Origin: Streptomyces lasiicapitis
GTDB taxonomy: Bacteria > Actinomycetota > Actinomycetes > Streptomycetales > Streptomycetaceae
Direction: 5' to 3'
Assembly (NCBI RefSeq): GCF_014646335.1
Contig: NZ_BMNG01000007.1
Location: forward strand, 186,001 to 250,000
DNA: 64,000 nt
Under the pieces are notes generated by a model. That model saw only the letters and a list, made by a program, of their open reading frames with translations. It was not told the DNA's origin and did not search any database. Below, piece after piece: positions 63,601 through 64,000 of this stretch (position 1 is the stretch's first letter; every line of letters starts with the position of its first letter). A program made the position numbers and the translations under genes.

Positions 63601-64000
63601 GTGCGCGAACCCGCGGTCACCGAACCGCTCGCACGCCCACGCGGCGAGCGCGGCGACGCTGCGGTGGGTGACCACGACTCCCTTGGGGCGGCCGGTCGAG
63701 CCCGAGGTGTAGATGACGTACGCGGGGTGATCCAGGAGCAGGGGCCGCAGCCGATCGGAGTCCGTCAGGTCCGCTTCGGTCGGGTCCGCCTCAGCCGCGC
63801 CCAGGGTCTCGTCGGCCAGGCACTCCTCGAGGATCAGCGGAACGCACCCGTCGGGCAGCGCGTCCGCGGTCTCCCGGGCGGCCAGGATCAAGGCGGGCGC
63901 GGCGTCGTCGAGCATGAAGGAGATGCGCTCGCGCGGATACGCGGGATCCACGGGCAGATATCCGGCACCCGACTTCAGGACCGCCCACAGGGCCGGCAGG
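48637..64000 (-). CDS. Giant NRPS, three and a half modules visible, start outside window
   Basis: The frame enters the window at 64000 inside an A domain (ALWAVLKSGAGYLPVDPAYP is core A2) and ends at TAA 48637-48639, giving about 5120 visible residues. Domains in order are A(part)-T-E / C-A-T-E / C-A-T-E / C-A-T. Every E domain has HHLVVD(G/A)VSW, and every C domain after an E is DCL type (LTP(T/M)Q start, FHH(L/V)(I/L)LDGWS). The last module has no E and its T domain reads GGDSLRALRI, unlike the GGDSIL(S/G)IQ of the T domains that precede E domains. Residues are D, D, D, L. The C-terminal tail is acidic (SELEDAARGDSDHDEL), opposite in charge to the basic start of the next NRPS, a plausible docking pair. 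The two genes are 14 bp apart. Confidence 0.97.
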   Translation of the reverse strand, partial: LPALWAVLKSGAGYLPVDPAYPRERISFMLDDAAPALILAARETADALPDGCVPLILEECLADETLGAAEADPTEADLTDSDRLRPLLLDHPAYVIYTSGSTGRPKGVVVTHRSVAALAAWACERFGDRGFAHVVASTSLNFDVSVFELLCPLLAGGSVEVVADLTALADADGPKRAGLLSGVPSVVSRMLTAGGAPLEADTVVLAGEALLAQTVRDLREAMPSCEVANIYGPTEATVYATAWFAGEEAPGQSPPIGRPVARTRAYVLDRLLRPQPPGVTGELYLGGGGLARGYLGRPGLTAARFLADPFGLPGQRMYRTGDLVRWTADGELEYLGRIDQQVKVRGFRIELGEVEEALRGCEGVAQSAATVLESDGHRRLAGYVVPAPGARPEPEAVRRTLGRTLPDYLVPATVTVLSALPLNPNGKLDRGRLPAPAPTGHTTRHVAPRTPTERALAGIWAQVLRVERVGADDNFFALGGDSILSIQVVAQARQAGLTVTSRDVYRHQTIAALARCADASGPRRTTAPAVVDATGTAPLTPIQRWLFDSAGERAGHLATASERSGHFAQTLSTELTGTVDAAALEHALNDVVAHHDALRSRFPGVAGGPGGARWHIDVRMPRLRLTHHTGPGTDTPHLGPFDLDHGPLLRAVLHDRGEGLPAVLHLAVHHLVVDGVSWRVLLEDLDRAYRARREGRDGRGALPAKTSPLRHWARRLTAHAAEGGFDDEAAYWTQATAGAAAELPRDLTGADTYATARSVTVRLTAEDTSALLRTLPDTYRTRVNDVLLSALGRVLCAWTGHERVLVDVEGHGREELFADVDTSRTVGWFTTRHPVALAVPQDASWDAVLKQVKEQLRVVPRHGLGHDVLRYLGRTGVLPPAPAAQVSFNYLGRFGVGEESDGLYGGTFRPLELDADPLAARPHPLEVVGQLDGEELEFTWFYSAALHHESTVTGLAGRFADALADIARHAATPGTGGRTPSDFPLVALDQAAVDRITGEGPGAVDDVHPLTPTQTGMLFHGLSQDDRRVYFQQLSFVLDGVSDAEAFAAAWQQVTDRTPVLRGDVVWQDVPEPLFVVRRHVAVPVTHLDWRELSEDERETRLRDFLDQDRERGADLTPAPLQRLALARLTDTSVRVVWSFHHLILDGWSLFHVLSDVFAHHARITGAPGADGSLTERPDRRPYRDYVAWLRERDAAEAEQHWRDRLCGLNETTPLPYDREPRESHHAESTDAVRVTVPEATSRALEDLARSAGLTVNTLVQGAWAVLLSRQAGRDDVVFGTTVSGRPPELPGAEDMAGLFISTLPTRVTVAGEGTLLDWLRDLQRGQSEDRRFDHVPLTRMKALSELPERAALFDSIVVFENYPVDDDLAAAHGLRLTGLDGIETTNYPLSLVAYPGTELALRVGYDPELFDAATVARMAEYLTVLLEGMTAAPERAPARLPLLTPARRHQVLETWNDTAAHTPDVTAADLFAAQARRTPDAVALEAGDERLTYGELDDRAEALAGRLIALGVTPEVAVGVLMDRSVTLVVAQLALARTGGVYVPLDGRAPDERLRHMLGDVGAGLLLTDAAWEESARGVLPEGRVLRVDGDLDDSLGGGFGGGLDVDFAGAFGGAAADGAPLSDGAQLSDGRASGAPAPGGPGIPFVHPDNVQYVMFTSGSTGLPKGVAVRHRDVAALALDRAFAGHERVLVHSPHAFDASTYELWVPLLHGGTAVLAPPDDLDAAAVRHAIDEQGVRCLWLTAGLFRLLAQEDPACLRGAAEVWTGGEAVPGAVVARVLDACPGLTVVDGYGPTETTTFATRRPFRAGDPLPAVLPIGRPLDNTRVYVLDDALQPQPPGVPGELYVAGAGLARGYAGLPGATAARYLADPFGAPGTRMYRTGDIVRWSGDGELHFVGRADDQIKIRGFRVEPAEIEARLTAHPAVAEAVVSLYEQAGRKRLAAHLVPAPGAPVPAAAELRDRLAADLPDYMLPAAFVTVPELPLTANGKVDRRRLPEPDWSATGDTAYRAPRAGAEQILSEIWADLLGVARVGADDHFFMLGGDSILSIQVVSRARAAGLALTPRDLFRHPTIAALAAAGGTAAPVAGTDPVAGEVALTPIQHWFLDADPHRPEFFNQSVVVETAEDVDADALRRALTALWAHHDALRSRFDRQDDGAWRQTCADAEKAAPELLEVHDLSDLDSADAEDTEARLTAEAHAAFRLGTGPLLTARLFTGARPRLLLTVHHLVVDGVSWRVLLEDLDTAYRQARAGEGVRLAERTTSVQEWARRLHAHTESGGFAAQREHWQDVSRHCAAPLPVDGEGDGGNTMADVREVTVRLDRQRTDALLREVPGAYRTRIDDALLAALGRVLAGWTGRGTVAVGLEGHGREDQLFDDIDLSRTVGWFTSLYPVALAVPDGDWGAALKAVKEQLRSVPDRGIGYGALRHLDADGGLTGAPEAAVSFNYLGRFGWNGGARGDDDGALVRSVPGGLGGAEAPESVRPHLLDVVARVEDDRLEITWYYSHRTHREETVTGLASGMLQALEGIVAHCAEPGAGGRTPSDYPLARLDQSALDRIVGDGRAVTDLYPLTPMQAGMLFHSLLDPDGRTYVNQVQLVLRGVTDPHALAEAWQQTADANPVLRTRLEWQETAEPLQVVQRRATVPVTHHDWTTWSAERREQEMDRLLAEDRATGIDLGAAPLMRLTLIRLAPDRVRMVWTFHHVLLDGWSAAQVFDEVCERYAALTTGRRPEVPDRAPFADYLGWLTGQDHEQAEQYWRTFLAGFAAPTELPRDHRTAEAHRASSSGSVRVTLDADASARLRDTAQQAGLTVNTMLQGAWSLLLSRYGGGDDVVFGTTVSGRPGDLRGVTSMVGLFINTLPTRVRVDGQRRLLDWLGDLQAAQSESRRHDFVSLAQLQTWSDIPGGTSLFDSIVVFENYPFDADALARHGLAIDQERDVQPTNYPLTVVISPGERLSVELGYDPRYFEESTASSLADQLLHTLHALADAKDTTRLDAVDVLPSGERSRLLAGGTARPAIESVAPVTLPALVEAAVDRTPDALALDAPGLALSFAELEARANVLAHRLVARGVGPGDLVALTLPRSAEMVLAQVAVTKAGAAFVPVDPGYPEERIALMLRDAAPALTLGAEEVSGLLTGDQDQGRRRPTDADRVRPLRLDDPAYVIYTSGSTGTPKGVVVTHRGLAGFAAAEAAHYEVSPGDRVLVFATPSFDASVLELCMSLPQGASLVVPPPGPLLGAELAQVLREGRITHTLLPPAALATLPSDTPGTLPDLKTLTVGADACGAELVARWAPHHRLVNSYGPTEATVVATWSGPLEPDDAAPPIGRRLPDTGTYVLDARLRPVPDGVAGELWLSGPSLARGYLNRPGLTASRFTADPFGAPGTRMYRTGDLVRRDARGELHYLGRTDHQVKLRGFRIELGEVESALARHPQVSAAAAQVVEHDGHRRLVAYAVPDGADLPDSAELRNFLARTLPDHLVPSVVVPLEQLPLGATGKLDRRALPEPVWPAGGTGNGEDAPRTDAEKTLATIWSEVLRVPDVGVRDNYFTLGGDSILGIQIVSAARRAGLALNPRHLFQHQTVAELAAAAEDLPTTAIRAEQGPVVGEAPLTPVQHYLFDTLAGDPAQLTQAACHHLAADTDETLLRGALTAVLDHHDALRLRCERDGDGHWRQHIAAPGAEAHLEAHDLPRRTPEGTDAALHELAERLGGGFDLAAGPLLKAALCRPDGDKRPVLVLAAHHLVVDAVSWHVILEDLDIAYRALRDGQPVDLGPKTTSFRAWARRLADHTAEGGFDHELAHWERVSGGAAPLPVDLTGANTAACEETVTVRLDREDTRRLLQDVPDAYRTRVNDVLLCALGRVMARWTGRDRVEVTLEGHGREELFDGVDLSRTVGWFTSVYPVALDVPRHADTGSALKSVKESLRAVPRGGLGYGALRHLHATAGDRLPGLPQLGFNYLGQQDGNTPAGGLLHAPHGGLVGGMDRAAERPHLIDVLGHVTDKRLEFTWSYSREVYRRDTVDRLAAELAEELRAIVRHCAEPGAGGRTPSDFPLAPLDQETVDRLVGTGHDIVDVYPLTPTQSGMVVHGMDDPGGGVYTEQVTFVMDGVRDTGPLAAAWQHVVDRTPMLRTAVVLSGVPVPLQAVHRAAALPVREYDWSDLTPERRTAELERLLAEDKARGLALDGVPLLRVALIRLAPDEVRVVWTFHHVLLDGWSVFHVLSDVVACHSALAAGDEPRLPDRRPFADYAAWFAGRDTARAEEHWRTTLAGLTAPTALPYDRRPALGATASSGTWLSQRLGEDSTRRLQEYARLHRLTLNTVVEGAWALLLSRWSGEPEVCYGTTVSGRPSDLPGADTITGLFITTLPARATVDGRETCDAWLRRTQAARAEDRRFGHIPLTRLHGFSEVPAGTPLFDSLLVFENYPVDDSTAGAHGVRMRDLEAREATNYPITVVISPGDRLSVELGYDPRYFEETTARSLADQLLHTLHALADATGATCLDAVDVLPPAERSRLLAGPARPQIDSVAPAALPVLVEAAVDRTPDALALDAPGLALSFAELEARANVLAHRLIGRGVGPGDLVALTLPRSAEMVLAQVAVTKAGAAFLPVDPGYPEERVALMLRDAAPALTVGAEEVAELLAGVPDGELGHRPTDADRVRPLRLDDPAYVIYTSGSTGTPKGVVVTHRGVAGFAAAEAAHYEVSPGDRVLAFATPSFDASVLELCMSLPQGASLVVPPPGPLLGVELAEVLRGGRITHTLLPPAALATLPSDTPGTLPDLKTLTVGADACGAELVARWAPHHRLVNSYGPTEATVVATWSAPLEPDDAAPPIGRRLPDTGTYVLDARLRPVPDGVAGELWLSGPSLARGYLNRPGLTASRFTADPFGVPGARMYRTGDLVRRDAHGELHYLGRTDHQLKLRGHRIEAGEVETVLTRHPAVLDAVVTVREDEADLPRLVAHLLVVPGAEPPAAAELRVLAAGALPGPMVPSAFVVMERFPLTDNGKTDRAALPAPTPDLAETAERVAPRTPTEQVLADIWEEVLQTTVGAEDDYLLLGGDSLRALRIVSRANDAFGVSLTPRDVLVHRTVAALADLVEEQVLSELEDAARGDSDHDEL
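48640..51790 (-). other. NRPS1st gene module d: C(DCL)-A-T, non-polar residue, L
   Basis: The pocket D-A-L-L-T-G-S-V-V plus Lys equals module c, so the same monomer should be used twice in a row, first D then L. No epimerase follows. The A domain diverges from module c after LKLRGHRIEAGEVET, so the lid subdomain and T domain have a different origin. Confidence 0.75.
49240..50640 (-). repeat. Copy 1 of a near-identical 1.4-kb block (module d)
   Basis: From TNYPITVVISPGDRLSVELG at the end of the C domain to the A8 region of the A domain, the protein differs from module c by only scattered residues, and long DNA runs are identical (for example around 49790-49850 and 50320-50390). Identity drops sharply at both ends. 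Confidence 0.85.
51820..56300 (-). other. NRPS1st gene module c: C(DCL)-A-T-E, non-polar residue, D
   Basis: The pocket reads D-A-L-L-T-G-S-V-V plus Lys, identical to the next module. The core A10 is GATGKLDR. The A domain and the end of its C domain are nearly identical to those of module d over about 1.4 kb. The E domain (HHLVVDAVSW, FNYLGQQ) is intact. Confidence 0.75.
53740..55150 (-). repeat. Copy 2 of the near-identical 1.4-kb block (module c)
   Basis: This is the partner of the block at 49240-50640, about 4.5 kb away and in the same orientation. It covers the C-domain end, A-domain cores A1 to A8 and the substrate pocket. The block is more variable in the linker between the A1-A3 cores (GDQDQGRRR here, VPDGELGH there). 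Confidence 0.85.
56330..61000 (-). other. NRPS1st gene module b: C(DCL)-A-T-E, Val, D
   Basis: The pocket reads D-A-Y-W-W-G-G-T-F plus Lys, a valine-type code and nearly that of module 4 of the next gene. A Gly/Ala/Ser/Asp-rich insert (about 59070-59230) lies before core A3. The E domain is complete, so D-Val (or D-allo-Ile) is expected. Confidence 0.8.
59070..59230 (-). repeat. Gly/Ala/Asp-rich insert in an adenylation domain
   Basis: Module b carries about 50 extra residues before core A3, including GGGFGGG, a DGAPLSDGAQLSDG near-duplicate and APAPGGPG. Low complexity at this site is shared in position, but not in sequence, with the minisatellite of the other NRPS. Confidence 0.75.
61030..64000 (-). 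other. NRPS1st gene module a (partial): A-T-E, substrate not assigned, D
   Basis: The pocket, from the visible part of the A domain, reads D-V-F-S-V-A-I-V-Y plus Lys. I could not match this securely to one substrate; a small residue such as Ala is possible. The E domain is complete (HHLVVDGVSW, EGHGRE, FNYLGRF), so a D-residue is passed on. Confidence 0.6.

Overview
The window is high-GC actinobacterial DNA, most like Streptomyces: G/C at nearly all third codon positions, GTG starts, GGAGG-type ribosome binding sites, mycothiol/DinB-type enzymes, Tat-type leader and large modular NRPS genes. No rRNA, tRNA, CRISPR array, replication origin or intact mobile element was seen.

Positions 1-27100 hold about two dozen mostly single or paired genes. 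First come a TetR regulator cut by the window edge and a divergent small membrane protein. Next is a rifamycin-response locus: a rifamycin-associated-element-like (RAE) palindrome at 1091-1113, an N-terminal remnant of a macrolide-type glycosyltransferase, and a helR-like RNA polymerase-protecting helicase that overlaps the remnant by ATGA. Then follow a methyltransferase-like membrane protein, a secreted beta-propeller, an anchored secreted protein, a P-loop-relic/periplasmic-binding-protein fusion, a cupin, a GNAT, an ATP-dependent DNA ligase, three minus-strand enzymes facing a MocR regulator, a DinB protein, a PucR-type regulator and an HSL-type esterase. A coupled beta-phosphoglucomutase/GH65 pair, a helical-repeat membrane protein, a decayed Tn3-family transposase end, a TetR/erythromycin-esterase-like divergon, a secreted lectin-like protein and a LuxR regulator complete the left half.

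Positions 27133-64000 are the 3' end of a non-ribosomal peptide cluster transcribed leftward: a giant NRPS (5' end outside the window), a second 6857-residue NRPS 14 bp downstream, an MbtH-like protein and a GNAT. Nine modules are visible. Condensation-domain subtype agrees with the presence or absence of an upstream epimerase at all eight junctions, giving the stereochemical string D-D-D-L then D-L-D-L-D. Pocket residues read by eye support Thr once and Val twice. They suggest two cationic residues and three similar non-polar residues, and leave one module unassigned. The last module ends in an epimerase with no thioesterase, the architecture used with stand-alone PBP-type cyclases such as SurE; none is in the window. 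I do not recognise the product. Odd features include a 27-bp minisatellite inside one adenylation domain, three further low-complexity inserts, and two adjacent adenylation domains that look homogenised by recombination.
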